Source: Extibacter muris | GTDB lineage: Bacteria > Bacillota > Clostridia > Lachnospirales > Lachnospiraceae | Length of the DNA stretch: 64,000 nt | Assembly (NCBI RefSeq): GCF_004345005.1 | Contig: NZ_SMMX01000005.1 | Coordinates: forward strand, 1-64,000 | Direction of reading: 5' to 3' | Part shown: piece by piece, positions 52,042-60,799 of the stretch | How positions within the stretch are numbered: position 1 is the stretch's first letter | Layout of the letters: the number at the start of each line of letters is the position of its first letter | Program-made: the position numbers and the translations under genes | Notes under the pieces: model-generated | Told to the model about the DNA's origin: nothing | The model's database searches: none | What the model saw: only the letters and a program-made list of their open reading frames with translations

Positions 52042-52770
52042 ATGGGCGTTATTGAAAAGACGAACGCAACACCGCTATATCTGCAGTTGAAGAACAAGAT
52101 TAAAAAGGAGATCAGAACAGGCATGCTGAAGCCGGGGGACAAGATTCCGTCGGAGGCGCAGCTGCAGAAAGAATATCATATGAGCCGGGTCACTGTCCGT
52201 AATGCCATGGAGGAACTGACGGTCGAAGGGTATATCATAAAGGTGCAGGGGAAAGGCAGCTTCGTTGCAGACTCAGATATGCTCCGCCTGCCCATAGGGG
52301 TGAACAGCTTTACGGAGGATGCCAGGATGCAGGGAATCAATATTACGTCCGAGGTCATCAAATTCGGGATTGAAGATATTAAGACAGAGTTGGACCGGGA
52401 ATTTTTTGGTGGCAATACGAACGGAGAAGTTCTTGTGCTGAAAAGGGTCAGAAGCGCGGACGGCGTGCCGATTACAATTGAGGAAAACCATATGTCGCCG
52501 GATCTGATAGATATGCGTGAAGAGGACTTGACGAAGTCGTTCTATGACATACTAATTAATAAATACCATATGGTGCCGTCGAACAAGGGGCGAAGAAGTG
52601 TGAGGATAATATTTGCGGACGAGGAGATAGCAAAGTATCTGGATCTGTCATTGGGGACGCCCGTAATTGAATGCGAGGTGTGCGTGTTTGATATGAACGG
52701 CGACCCGATACATACGGTGAAAGATATCGTAAGAGGAGATAACGACCGGTTTTTGAAATGGTATGTATAA
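52042..52770 (+). CDS. frlR: GntR/HutC-family regulator with UTRA domain (FrlR-like)
   Basis: A 242-residue repressor with an N-terminal winged helix (PLYLQLKNKIKKEIRTGMLKPGDKIPSEAQLQKEYHMSRVTVRNAMEELTVEGYIIKVQGKGSFV) and a C-terminal UTRA ligand-binding domain (LVLKRVRSADGVPITIEENHM...FADEEIAKYLDLSLGTPVIECEVCVFD). Its place before a PfkB kinase, sugar importer and FrlB-like SIS gene fits a repressor of Amadori-product use that responds to a sugar phosphate. RBS TTAGGAG. It ends in its own terminator; a GTATTAATAC palindrome at the next promoter is a likely operator. Confidence 0.8.
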   Translation: MGVIEKTNATPLYLQLKNKIKKEIRTGMLKPGDKIPSEAQLQKEYHMSRVTVRNAMEELTVEGYIIKVQGKGSFVADSDMLRLPIGVNSFTEDARMQGINITSEVIKFGIEDIKTELDREFFGGNTNGEVLVLKRVRSADGVPITIEENHMSPDLIDMREEDLTKSFYDILINKYHMVPSNKGRRSVRIIFADEEIAKYLDLSLGTPVIECEVCVFDMNGDPIHTVKDIVRGDNDRFLKWYV

Positions 52771-52801
52771 TATGATTTGATACAAGTCAATAAGAGAGTA
52801 G

Positions 52802-52834
52802 ACAGGCTTTTCGGATGAAGAGCCTGTTTTTTTA
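52802..52834 (+). terminator. Rho-independent terminator of frlR
   Basis: ACAGGCTTTTC pairs with GAAGAGCCTGT (with G-T pairs), followed by seven T residues. Confidence 0.85.
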
Positions 52835-52895
52835 CTAAAAATGGATTAGAAATTTATAAATTATGCACAAAAAGGCATTATAAAAGAGAATTTTA

Positions 52896-52924
52896 TTGAC
52901 AAAAAACACGGTTGTCATTATAGT
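52896..52924 (+). promoter_or_regulatory. Promoter of the frl operon
   Basis: TTGACA at 52896-52901 and TATAGT at 52919-52924 with a 17-base spacer. The start of transcription would be near 52931. Confidence 0.8.
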
Positions 52925-52936
52925 AATATATAAGAC

Positions 52937-52946
52937 GTATTAATAC
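52937..52946. promoter_or_regulatory. Candidate FrlR operator
   Basis: GTATTAATAC is a perfect 10-base palindrome of the GT...TA...AC type bound by HutC-subfamily GntR proteins. It lies just after the expected transcription start of the frl operon. A partial copy (GTTAATAC) occurs upstream of frlR near 51928, hinting at autoregulation. Confidence 0.55.
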
Positions 52947-52953
52947 ATTTTAA

Positions 52954-53610
52954 ACGGAGAGCGGGTATGCGCTTGTAGATTTGAAAGATGGAGACCGCAT
53001 ATTTCTTGACTGGAACAGGCAGGGTGTGACAGACCTCTATCCCTTTACTTTTACGGAAGAGGAGATTGCATATATTAAGACGTTTGATGTGGCCTGTACC
53101 AGCCGGGGAGCCAGAGTAGGTGCGGATAAGATCAGGAAGCTTGCCGGAGCAGGTATACCAGTGTGCTACGATTTTTACGATACCTTTACACAGGAAGATA
53201 TAGCGAACATATCGCCATATATAAAGTATGCATTTCTTTCCTGCAGCCATGTAGATGAAACAGAGACAAGAGATATCCTGAAAGAATGTGTCCGCCTCGG
53301 GGCCCGCATAGCAGTCGGGACAAGAGGCAGCGAGCCGGCTGTGGCATATGACGGCGCAAGATACTATACGCAGGACATATGTAAGGTGAAAGCTATCGAC
53401 ACGATGGGTGCAGGAGATTCCTATATCAGCGCATTTCTATCGAATTATTTATCAGTGGGGGCTGACGAGCCTATATCTGCTGAAGATAAGATAACTGCTT
53501 CATTAAGAAAGGCGGCGGAATTTGCCGCGGAAGTAGTAGTAAAGGACGGTTCGTTAGGTGTGGGGTATGACGTCGCCCCGGAGAACCTGTCGGAGATCAT
53601 TAATATCTAG
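52954..53610 (+). pseudogene. Fructoselysine kinase-like PfkB protein (FrlD-like), N-terminus deleted
   Basis: The frame reads ESGYALVDLKDGDRIFLDWNRQGVTDLYPF, which is internal to PfkB sugar kinases of the FrlD type, and continues through the ATP site A-I-D-T-M-G-A-G-D-S-Y (catalytic Asp) to 53610. The first 60-65 residues, with the start of the Rossmann fold and sugar-binding residues, are absent: a stop lies at 52951 and the only starts are internal. FrlD phosphorylates fructoselysine at carbon 6 before FrlB splits it. The shortened protein of about 210 residues is unlikely to be active. Confidence 0.8.
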
Positions 53611-53641
53611 TTGCCACTTGAAGAAAGGGAGGAAAGGGATT

Positions 53642-54744
53642 ATGAAAAAAAGGTTCTAACAGTTGTTATGATGATGGCGATGACCGTATCGCTCATCGCC
53701 TGGTGCGGCGGCAAGGAAAAAGAGGCTGATTTTGAAGATGCCCATCCCGATGTCGATATTGAATATGAGAACACCAGCGTCCAGGCCATCAAGGAGAAGC
53801 TAAGCGTGCTGGCGGCAGGCGGCGATCTGCCGGACATTTTCTTCGCGTGGGGTGGCGAATGCCTGAACCGCTTCTCCCGTGCAGGGCGTACGCTGGACCT
53901 CACCCCATATATGGAAGACGACCCGGAATGGAGAGACAGCTTTCTTCCGTCGTTTTTAAGCAGCAGCGTGTATGACGGCAAGAATTATGCAGTGCCTTAC
54001 AGGAGCTCCGTACTGTATATGCTCTACAGCAAGCAGGTATTTGCAGACAATAATCTGGATGTGCCTGAGACGTGGGATGAGTTCATAGATGTATGCGAAA
54101 GATTAAAGGCAAATGAGGTCGCTCCGATTGCATTCGGCAATTCCGACAAGTGGTATACGATGTGGTACGTGGGCCAGTTTAATGCAAACTATGTAGATGC
54201 CGGTACACGTACGAGTGATTATAATCCAGAGTCAGGAGCGTTTACGGATCCAGGCTATACGAAGGCCGTTCAGACATTCCTCGACCTGAACGATAAAGGG
54301 TACCTCGGAACAAATGTCAATTCGCAGGATTACTATCAGGTACGCGAAGAGTTCGCGTCAGGTGATGAAACATCCAGCATCGTGACAGGCGGCTCTGAGA
54401 ACTATGCCGTCTCGGCGGAGTGCAAGCACCCCGATGAAGCGGTTGCATTTCTCAAGTTCATGACTTCCAAAGAGCAGGCACTGAAGCAGACGAAAGAGAC
54501 AGGACTTCCGAATGCACTGATTGGAGGCATAACAGAGGACAATTCCGATCCCGTCATTGCAGCGGCATATGAGACCGCAGAAGACTACACCGCAATCGCC
54601 GAATGGCTGGACCAGTGCGTGGACGGCAATGTGGCCAATACATACATGGCAAGCCTGCAGGAAGGCCTGGACGGTAAGACGGCGGAAGATATCATAGCAG
54701 ATGTGCAGAAGGCGGCAAAAGAGGTCGCAGAAGCGAACAAGTAA
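53642..54744 (+). pseudogene. Sugar ABC transporter substrate-binding lipoprotein, frameshifted and shortened
   Basis: ATG 53642 (RBS AAGGGAGGAAAGGG) is followed by seven A residues and a stop (MKKRF). One more A would give MKKKVLTVVMMMAMTVSLIA and a lipoprotein signal in the long open frame. The mature part goes straight from CGGKEKEAD to FEDAHPDVDIEYENTS, so 30-40 residues of the first lobe are missing. A second gap lies at REEFASGDETSSIVTGGSENYAVSAECKHPDEAV, removing perhaps 50 residues. The residue before the lipid Cys is Trp instead of Gly or Ala. An open frame from TTG 53611 exists but would lack a proper signal start. Confidence 0.75.
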
Positions 54745-54800
54745 GAAGCGGCAGGGGAGCGGGCCGGTCCCCTCCCTTACCTGAATAGGAGGATAATGTC

Positions 54801-55682
54801 GTGAGAAAAAAGAATCAGAGGACGGTAGAGCTATATCTCTTCCCGGCGCTTTTTATCGTAATCATCGTATTGTATCTTCCGATTTTCATCAACCTGTATG
54901 AGAGCTTCTTCAGCTGGGGCGCGATGAGCACGAAGCATGAGTTCGTAGGCTTCGCAAATTATATCAAGATGTTTAAGGACGAGGTGTTTTACGTTGCGCT
55001 GAAGAACAACATGATATTCATGGTGACGTCCGTCATATTCCAGATTGGCATCTCTCTCATCATAGCAAATGTGCTGGAATGCAAGTTCATGAGGAGGTCG
55101 CAGAACTTCTTCCGGTCCATTTACTTTATCCCGTCCCTGCTCATGGTGACGGTCGTCGGTATCGCGTTCAAGATGATAGTAAGCCCGTCCATCGGAGTCC
55201 TGAACCCTCTGCTCGAACTGGCCGGGGCTGACGCATCTAAGATGGATCTTCTCGGCAATGCAGGCGGCGCGACCTATGCGATTGCGGCAATGTCCCAATG
55301 GCAGTACATCGGATATACGGTAATACTGTTTATCGTGGCGTTACAGAATATTCCGGGGGAATTGTATGAAGCCGCGGATATCGACGGAGCGAATGCGGTG
55401 AAGAAGTTTTTCTATATTACGGTGCCGGAGATCAAAGATACGATACTGATCAATACGATCATAACGGTGACAGGCTCTGTCCGAGAGTATGACGAAGTCT
55501 TCGTGACTACCAACGGAGGGCCCGGATATGCGACAGAGACGCTGGCGACGTACCTGTATAAGGCAGGATTTCGGAACGACCAGATGGGGTATGCGTCAGC
55601 ACTGGCGTTCTTCATCTTCATCGTAACATTTATCATCGGGCTGGCGCAGATGAAGGGCTACCGCCTGGACGACCAGCAGTAG
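54801..55682 (+). CDS. Sugar ABC transporter permease (MalF-type)
   Basis: A 293-residue membrane protein with six segments, the N-terminal LFPALFIVIIVLYLPIFINLYESFF and the EAA loop LYEAADIDGANAVKKFFYITVPEIKD. The start is GTG 54801 with GGAGG at 54788-54792. It lies between the damaged binding protein and a permease reduced to its first 40 residues, so although intact it has no partner from this operon. Confidence 0.93.
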   Translation: MRKKNQRTVELYLFPALFIVIIVLYLPIFINLYESFFSWGAMSTKHEFVGFANYIKMFKDEVFYVALKNNMIFMVTSVIFQIGISLIIANVLECKFMRRSQNFFRSIYFIPSLLMVTVVGIAFKMIVSPSIGVLNPLLELAGADASKMDLLGNAGGATYAIAAMSQWQYIGYTVILFIVALQNIPGELYEAADIDGANAVKKFFYITVPEIKDTILINTIITVTGSVREYDEVFVTTNGGPGYATETLATYLYKAGFRNDQMGYASALAFFIFIVTFIIGLAQMKGYRLDDQQ

Positions 55683-55693
55683 GAGGGAGATAT

Positions 55694-55837
55694 ATGAAGA
55701 AGACAGTTTCACATGTGGCTGCTTATGCGTTCTTTATAGCATTTGCCATCATCATTATCCTGCCGCTCATCTGGATGATAATCACGGGATTCAAAACGAA
55801 CCAGGGAGACAGGTCATGGAAATCAGAGAGATTATAG
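55694..55837 (+). pseudogene. Sugar ABC transporter permease (MalG-type), N-terminal remnant
   Basis: ATG 55694 (RBS AGGAGGGAG) encodes MKKTVSHVAAYAFFIAFA and one membrane segment ending PLIWMIITGFKTNQGD, the standard start of MalG-type permeases, then runs into the ribosome-binding site and first codons of the next gene and stops at 55835-55837. About 230 residues are deleted. The deletion end falls exactly so that frlB keeps its own start signal. Confidence 0.85.
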
Positions 55838-56796
55838 AGAAAATTGCAAAAGACAAAGAGGCGTCCGGAGGTATTAAAAGCGTCGTATGGCTGGCAGCAG
55901 GCGGCTCAAACGGCGGCAACTATCCGGCGCAGTATTTTATGGACCGTGAGTCGAAGACCATCCGTTCCCAGATGTTCACAAGCAATGAGTTCGTATATGC
56001 GGCGCCGAGATTTGTCGATGGGAATACGGTAGCCGTCGTCACCTCCATGAGAGGTACGCCGGAAACATGTGTTGCGGCTCAGGTGGCCAAAGACCTCGGA
56101 GCGACGACGATTGGACTGTATGTACAGGAGTCGCTTCTGACAGAGACGTGCGACTACAATGTCAGATATGACAGTATCATGTTTGACGAATCAGATCAGA
56201 GCAGGACGAATGCAGCGCTCGGGATGCGGATAGCCATTGATATCGTGGACGTCATGGAAGGTTATGAACATTATGGGGACGCGATGTCGGCCTATGATAT
56301 CCTCGATAAAGTGTATAACGACGCTAAGTCGTACTGCATGCCTCTCGCAGAAAAGTGGGCCAAAAAGAACAAAGAGGAACATGTGATTACCGTCATGGCA
56401 AGCGGCCCTGCCTATGCGGCAGGCTATATCTTCTCGATCTGTAATATCATGGAGATGCTGCAGATCCAGTCTCCTACGATAAACTGCTGTGAATTCTTTC
56501 ACGGTCCGTTTGAAGTGCTGGATAAGAACGAGTCGTTTTTCCTTCTCGTATCAGAGGGGAGGACGAGGAGGGCAGATGAAAGGGCCGTCAGGTTCTTAAA
56601 AGAATACGGCGGGGAAAAGGTATATATCCTGGATGCGAAAGAATTAGGCATCAACAGATTCAAAGATTCTGTTGCAGAGTATTTCAACCATATGTTATTC
56701 TCTCCTATATTAAATAATACATATATGAAGCAGCTTTCCGCAGCGGCTAAGATTGACTATATGACACGCCGGTATATGTGGAAGGTACAGTATTAG
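55816..56796 (+). CDS. frlB: SIS-domain deglycase (FrlB-like)
   Basis: A 326-residue protein with two SIS folds. SVVWLAAGGSNGGNYPAQYF near the start and VTSMRGTPETCVAAQVAKDLGATTIGL form the sugar-phosphate site; the catalytic Glu/His region is in NCCEFFHGPFEVLDKNESFFLL. FrlB converts fructoselysine 6-phosphate to lysine and glucose 6-phosphate. Neighbours (GntR repressor, PfkB kinase, importer) fit this pathway, though related deglycases act on glucoselysine or other Amadori products. RBS CAGGGAGACAGG lies in the truncated permease gene. Confidence 0.85.
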   Translation: MEIREIIEKIAKDKEASGGIKSVVWLAAGGSNGGNYPAQYFMDRESKTIRSQMFTSNEFVYAAPRFVDGNTVAVVTSMRGTPETCVAAQVAKDLGATTIGLYVQESLLTETCDYNVRYDSIMFDESDQSRTNAALGMRIAIDIVDVMEGYEHYGDAMSAYDILDKVYNDAKSYCMPLAEKWAKKNKEEHVITVMASGPAYAAGYIFSICNIMEMLQIQSPTINCCEFFHGPFEVLDKNESFFLLVSEGRTRRADERAVRFLKEYGGEKVYILDAKELGINRFKDSVAEYFNHMLFSPILNNTYMKQLSAAAKIDYMTRRYMWKVQY

Positions 56797-56817
56797 ACAG
56801 TAACAGAGGTGCCTGCA

Positions 56818-57420
56818 TTGGAGAATCATATTATCATAAGAATCCTGATCCGTATTTTTGACTTGATAGTTTTAAATATACTGTGGCTCGTCTGCTCTGT
56901 CCCGATTGTAACGATTGGAGCATCTACGACAGCGTTATATTCGGTCATGCTGAAAGTCGTAGCCGGTGAGGAAGGCTACATTATGAAAGACTTTTTGAAA
57001 GCCTTCCGGGTAAGCTTCTGGCAGAGCACGGCCGTGTGGCTCATACTGCTTGCGGCAGGCGCCGCACTCGGAGCAGATATTGTGATATTCCAGAGGGCAC
57101 CTGGAGTTGCCCGGGCAGGGCTGGCAGTGTTCTATATCATCGCAATTTTTTATGCAATCGAAGTGATATTCGTATTTCCGCTTATTGCAAAGTTTGAAAA
57201 CACGACAGGCAATATGCTGAAGAATGCCATACTGATTCCGGCCTCCCGCCTCCCATTCGCCGCGGCTGTCCTCGTCATGACAGGCACGTGCCTTGTACTT
57301 ACCTTCCTGAACTATACCACGCTTATGGTGGGCGCGGCAGTGTGGGGCATAATCGGAGTGGCTGTGCTTGCTTATGTGAATTCCATATTTATCCGTAAGA
57401 TTATAGAACCATATATGTAA
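56818..57420 (+). CDS. YesL-like DUF624 membrane protein
   Basis: A 200-residue protein with five or six membrane segments and the DUF624 start IFDLIVLNILWLVCSVPIVTIGASTTALYSVMLKVVAGEEG. It is the last gene of the frl operon, 21 bases after frlB. GAGGTG precedes TTG 56818; an upstream GTG at 56809 overlaps that signal and is less likely. Such proteins travel with sugar importers. It is about the same length as the copy at 32114-32746. Confidence 0.88.
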   Translation: MENHIIIRILIRIFDLIVLNILWLVCSVPIVTIGASTTALYSVMLKVVAGEEGYIMKDFLKAFRVSFWQSTAVWLILLAAGAALGADIVIFQRAPGVARAGLAVFYIIAIFYAIEVIFVFPLIAKFENTTGNMLKNAILIPASRLPFAAAVLVMTGTCLVLTFLNYTTLMVGAAVWGIIGVAVLAYVNSIFIRKIIEPYM

Positions 57421-57426
57421 AATCAG

Positions 57427-57480
57427 GTCGGCCATACTATAACGGTTGATTCCATTATAGTGTACCATGGCCGGCCTTTT
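57427..57480 (+). terminator. Rho-independent terminator of the frl operon
   Basis: GGTCGGCCAT pairs with ATGGCCGGCC, with an inner CTATAA/TTATAG pair, followed by TTTTTC. Confidence 0.88.
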
Positions 57481-57493
57481 TCACCCCGCTTTT

Positions 57494-57798
57494 TCACTGC
57501 CCATGTCCACTACGGTCTGCTGATATGATGCTGGTATCCGAGACATTTAAGGTGAAGACATTCTCGCCGGCTTCTGTATAAGCTCCTTCTTCGATTGTCT
57601 TAGATTGCCGATACAGGCAATAAGAACCATCCTTTGTAAATGTCAGGTATTCATCTTCTTCACCTTTCCCATTGCCCGTGCAGTACGTCCCCACGATATC
57701 ATCGGAGATTCTCTGGAGGATACATATTGGAAGATATTTATTTCCAGAGATATTAACAATAAAAACACAAGTATGGAAATGAATATAGGTTTTTTCAT
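57494..57798 (-). pseudogene. Small exported protein, frameshifted
   Basis: On the minus strand ATG 57798 (RBS AGGGGGG) gives MKKPIFISILVFLLLISLEI, a signal or membrane anchor. The frame is then lost near 57700, where a different frame reads ISDDIVGTYCTGNGKGEEDEYLTFTKDGSYCLYRQSKTIEEGAYTEAGENVFTLN and ends at 57494. The second part has the look of a small beta-sheet lipocalin-like or DUF-type secreted domain. A single frameshift would reconnect the two. Confidence 0.6.
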
Positions 57799-58057
57799 AA
57801 AATTCGTGCCCCCCCTTTTGCTATCATATGGTTTTAACCTACTTTTTAGGCAAGTGAGCCCACCCATTGAATATTTTGAGTATACCTTAAATCGATGTAA
57901 ATACAAGAAACGGGTGATTGACATTATGCAAAACGTTTTTGCCGGATACACATAAATTCATAAAATAATTGAGCAGTTGCCGATTGAATGCTATAATGGG
58001 AACATAGCGGTACTATGGAACCAGCCGGGAAAGTGGCGGAGCAAGGAGGGAAAAGGC

Positions 58058-59341
58058 ATGCAGGAGCTTACGAGACTGATAAAAGAGGATATGAAGCCGG
58101 CACTCGGGGTTACAGAGCCTGGAGCTATCGCCTTTGCGGTTGCCAGGGCAAGGGAGCATACGGAAGGAGAGGTCAGGCAGGTGCGGGTGGCGCTGAACTC
58201 GGGCATGTACAAGAATGCATTTACGTGCGGCCTCCCTAATTCCGGACATTTCGGCAATCTGTACGCTGCGGCACTTGGAGCGGTGGCGGCAGATGCATCG
58301 CTGGGGCTTCAGTCTCTTGAACATATAACGGAAGAAGACGACGCACATGCGGCAAAGCTTGTGGAGGAAGGCCGGGTAGAAGTGGTTCTGGACCATATCG
58401 GCTCGGAGATAACGATTGACGCTTCGGTCACTGCGGGACAAGATCAATGCACGGTCCATATCCGGGGAGGCCATACAGATATTACTTGTATAGAGAAAAA
58501 TGGGGCCGTCATCTTCAGTGCCGGGGAAAAAGCGGCAGAAGGTCACGAATCCGGACCGGAGATGCCCACCATACACACGTATACGCTTCACGAGATTCTG
58601 GACTATGTAAAGACCGTCCAGGAAGGGGAGATCAGCTTTATTCGGGATGCATTTACGATGAACATGGACCTTCTTGAAGAAGGGATACAGTCGCCGAAGA
58701 CGAAGATTGTCCATCAGCTGCTGAAAGAGAATGAGAGCAGGATTATCTCCGATGATGCGAGGAAGACCGCACAGCTGCTCTGCAATGGTGCTATCGAGGC
58801 GAGGGTCCTTGGCCTGGCGCGGCCGGCAATGAGCATAACCGGGAGCGGCGCGCACGGAATTATCGCGAGCATGCCGCTGTTCGCGTTTTATGAAGTGAAT
58901 TATGAAGTGGTAGATGACGATATCCTGCTGCGTGCGACGGCGCTGAGCTATCTGATTACGATGTACATCAAAGAGTATTCCGGGAAGCTGTCTGCATTCT
59001 GCGGGTGCGGGATAGCCGCAGGCACAGGGATGGCATGCGGGCTTGCATATATGAGGAACGCTTCCCAAGAGCAGATTACGATGGTCATCCAGAATATGGC
59101 GAGCGGGCTCACGGGCATGATCTGTGACGGAGGGAGCCAGGGATGTGCCATGAAAGGGATCGTGGCTGTAGATGCGGCGTTCCGGGCTGTGGACATGGCC
59201 ATGGAACACGTATGCATAGATAATATCCATGGCATTAACGGGAAGACGCCGGAAGATACCATGCGGAATATGGGACGGATTGCTTCCCCCGGTATGGTGG
59301 AGACGGAGAAGACGATAGTAGAGATAATGGAGCATAAGTAA
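58058..59341 (+). CDS. cyuA: L-cysteine desulfidase family protein (CyuA/UPF0597)
   Basis: A 427-residue protein related to the serine dehydratase alpha chain. It holds ALGVTEPGAIAFAVARA at the N-terminus, then GSGAHGIIASMPLFAFYE, AFCGCGIAAGTGMACG and MICDGGSQGCAMKG, whose cysteines ligate a 4Fe-4S cluster in CyuA. CyuA releases sulfide, ammonia and pyruvate from cysteine and is oxygen-sensitive. ATG 58058 has AAGGAGGG upstream. A 28-base gap to srtB suggests co-transcription. No CyuP-type transporter or CyuR lies beside it. Confidence 0.88.
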   Translation: MQELTRLIKEDMKPALGVTEPGAIAFAVARAREHTEGEVRQVRVALNSGMYKNAFTCGLPNSGHFGNLYAAALGAVAADASLGLQSLEHITEEDDAHAAKLVEEGRVEVVLDHIGSEITIDASVTAGQDQCTVHIRGGHTDITCIEKNGAVIFSAGEKAAEGHESGPEMPTIHTYTLHEILDYVKTVQEGEISFIRDAFTMNMDLLEEGIQSPKTKIVHQLLKENESRIISDDARKTAQLLCNGAIEARVLGLARPAMSITGSGAHGIIASMPLFAFYEVNYEVVDDDILLRATALSYLITMYIKEYSGKLSAFCGCGIAAGTGMACGLAYMRNASQEQITMVIQNMASGLTGMICDGGSQGCAMKGIVAVDAAFRAVDMAMEHVCIDNIHGINGKTPEDTMRNMGRIASPGMVETEKTIVEIMEHK

Positions 59342-59369
59342 TACAGAGGAGAGACAGGGGATAAGGCAC

Positions 59370-60170
59370 ATGAGTACAGACGGGAAGAATAAAAAACGCC
59401 ACAGAGGGAGAAGAAAGAAGAAGGCAAAGAACAGCCTTGTCACAAATATCGTGCTGGCGGCTGCGGTAGTCGTATTCTGCGTATCGGCATTCCAGCTGAT
59501 CAAGATTGCCAAGGGATATCTGGACGGGCGTAGCGAGTATAAGAAGATTGCGGACCTGGCACTGAAGGATACCGATGGCAAAGATAAATTCCGGGTGGAT
59601 TTCGACGAGCTTCTGAAACTGAATCCGGATACGGTAGGCTGGCTGCGTTTCCATCCCGAACCTTCCATCATCAATTATCCGGTCGTACAGGGAGAGGATA
59701 ACCAGGAATATCTGCACAAGACATTTTCCGCAAACGAAAATACGCTGGGAACCATTTTCCTGAATGTAGATAACAGTAAGGATTTTTCAGATAAAAACTC
59801 TATCGTATACGGACACAGGATGAAGGACGGTTCCATGTTCCGGCATCTGTGGGATTATGATGATCAAGAGTTCTACAGCAAGAATCCGTACTTTTACATC
59901 TATACGCCGGACGGCAGGGAAATCACGTACCATATCTTCGCCGCCGCGAAAGTGGGGGATACGTCCAAGGCTTATACCACGGTGTTTGGTTCAGAAGCGC
60001 AGTTTGAAGAAGTTGTCAAAGGAATGAAAGAAGCGTCGTTCTATAACACGAACGTAGAGGTCGGCGGGGACGATTCGATCGTCACGCTGTCCACCTGTAC
60101 GGCAGAGAGCGACGATAACCGCATGATAGTATGCGGCGTGAAAGAAAAGGAAGTAAAACTGGAGGATTGA
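59370..60170 (+). CDS. srtB: Class B sortase
   Basis: A 266-residue membrane-anchored transpeptidase that attaches proteins to the cell wall. It has a basic N-terminus, one membrane segment (VLAAAVVVFCVSAFQLI), the domain start DTVGWLRFHPEPSIINYPVVQGEDNQEYL, catalytic His149 in SIVYGHRM, catalytic Cys243 in TLSTC, and the Arg in D-N-R-M-I-V. No sorting-signal substrate is encoded nearby. RBS AGAGGAGAGAC. It overlaps no other gene, but DUF951 starts two bases after it. Confidence 0.93.
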   Translation: MSTDGKNKKRHRGRRKKKAKNSLVTNIVLAAAVVVFCVSAFQLIKIAKGYLDGRSEYKKIADLALKDTDGKDKFRVDFDELLKLNPDTVGWLRFHPEPSIINYPVVQGEDNQEYLHKTFSANENTLGTIFLNVDNSKDFSDKNSIVYGHRMKDGSMFRHLWDYDDQEFYSKNPYFYIYTPDGREITYHIFAAAKVGDTSKAYTTVFGSEAQFEEVVKGMKEASFYNTNVEVGGDDSIVTLSTCTAESDDNRMIVCGVKEKEVKLED

Positions 60171-60172
60171 GG

Positions 60173-60361
60173 ATGGATTATACTTATGAAATCGGGGATA
60201 TCGTCACGATGAAGAAGAAGCATCCGTGCGGCTGCAAAGAATGGGAGATCCTGCGGGTCGGCGCGGACTTCCGCCTGAAGTGCCTCGGATGCGGACATCA
60301 GATAATGATTGCCCGCAAATTAGTAGAAAAAAATACGAAGCAATTAAGGAAAAAAGCTTGA
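60173..60361 (+). CDS. DUF951 family zinc-finger-like protein
   Basis: A 62-residue basic protein with C-G-C-K-E-W-E-I-L-R-V-G-A-D-F-R-L-K-C-L-G-C-G, which fits DUF951, a conserved Firmicutes family next to rpsF or ychF. The cysteines suggest a zinc site and the fold an OB-like nucleic-acid binder; no function is proven. RBS GGAGGATTGAGG overlaps the end of srtB. Confidence 0.92.
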   Translation: MDYTYEIGDIVTMKKKHPCGCKEWEILRVGADFRLKCLGCGHQIMIARKLVEKNTKQLRKKA

Positions 60362-60386
60362 AACAAGCATCGTTTTATGATATCAT
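60358..60386 (+). promoter_or_regulatory. Promoter of the rpsF operon
   Basis: TTGAAA at 60358-60363 and TATCAT at 60381-60386 with a 17-base spacer. The -10 box lies within the palindrome TATGATATCATA at 60376-60387. Confidence 0.6.
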
Positions 60387-60399
60387 ATTAAATCGTGAT

Positions 60400-60482
60400 A
60401 CATGAAATGTCCGTACGCAAATTGCGGCGGATATCCTTGCTCCCACCAATGAGCGGGGGCCAAAAGACCAGAAGGAGGTGCG
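60400..60482 (+). ncRNA. rpsF leader, possible S6:S18-binding RNA
   Basis: About 95 bases separate the promoter from the start of rpsF. They contain GC-rich segments that can pair (GCTC around 60441 with GAGC at 60453) around a CCCACC loop, followed by AAGGAGGTG. In Firmicutes the rpsF leader often carries an S6:S18-binding structure that feeds back on the operon; a match here is inferred from position and not verified by folding. Confidence 0.35.
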
Positions 60483-60490
60483 AAGACGAC

Positions 60491-60778
60491 ATGAACAAAT
60501 ATGAATTAGCTGTTGTTGTCAATGCAAAAATCGAAGATGACGAGAGAGCACAGGTTATCGAAAAGGTAAAAGCGTTAGTAGAACGTTTCGGTGGCAGTGT
60601 GACAGACGTCGATGAATGGGGTAAGAAGAGATTGGCTTACGAGATTCAGAAGATGAAAGAAGCATATTACTATTTCATCCACTTCGAATCTACAGCAGAA
60701 GTTCCAGGCGAGATTGAACAGAGAATCCGCATTATGGACAACGTGCTCAGATATTTATGCGTGAAACAAGAGGCATAA
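60491..60778 (+). CDS. rpsF: 30S ribosomal protein S6
   Basis: A 95-residue ribosomal protein with the S6 pattern (NKYELAVVVNAKIEDDERAQVIEKVKALVERFGGSVTDVDEWGKKRLAYEIQKMKEAYYYFIHFES). It binds 16S rRNA with S18. ATG 60491 has AGAAGGAGGTG upstream; longer in-frame starts are not supported. It is first in the conserved order rpsF-ssb-rpsR. Confidence 0.97.
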   Translation: MNKYELAVVVNAKIEDDERAQVIEKVKALVERFGGSVTDVDEWGKKRLAYEIQKMKEAYYYFIHFESTAEVPGEIEQRIRIMDNVLRYLCVKQEA

Positions 60779-60799
60779 GCAGGAAGAAGAGGTATAAAT

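Noticed and set aside
51905-52090. 61-residue open frame before frlR
   Set aside because: It overlaps the frlR promoter and start, has no Shine-Dalgarno and an unlikely composition.
58013-59674. 553-residue minus-strand open frame
   Set aside because: It is antisense to cyuA and the start of srtB, has no family resemblance and no start signal; long antisense frames are expected in these GC-rich third positions.
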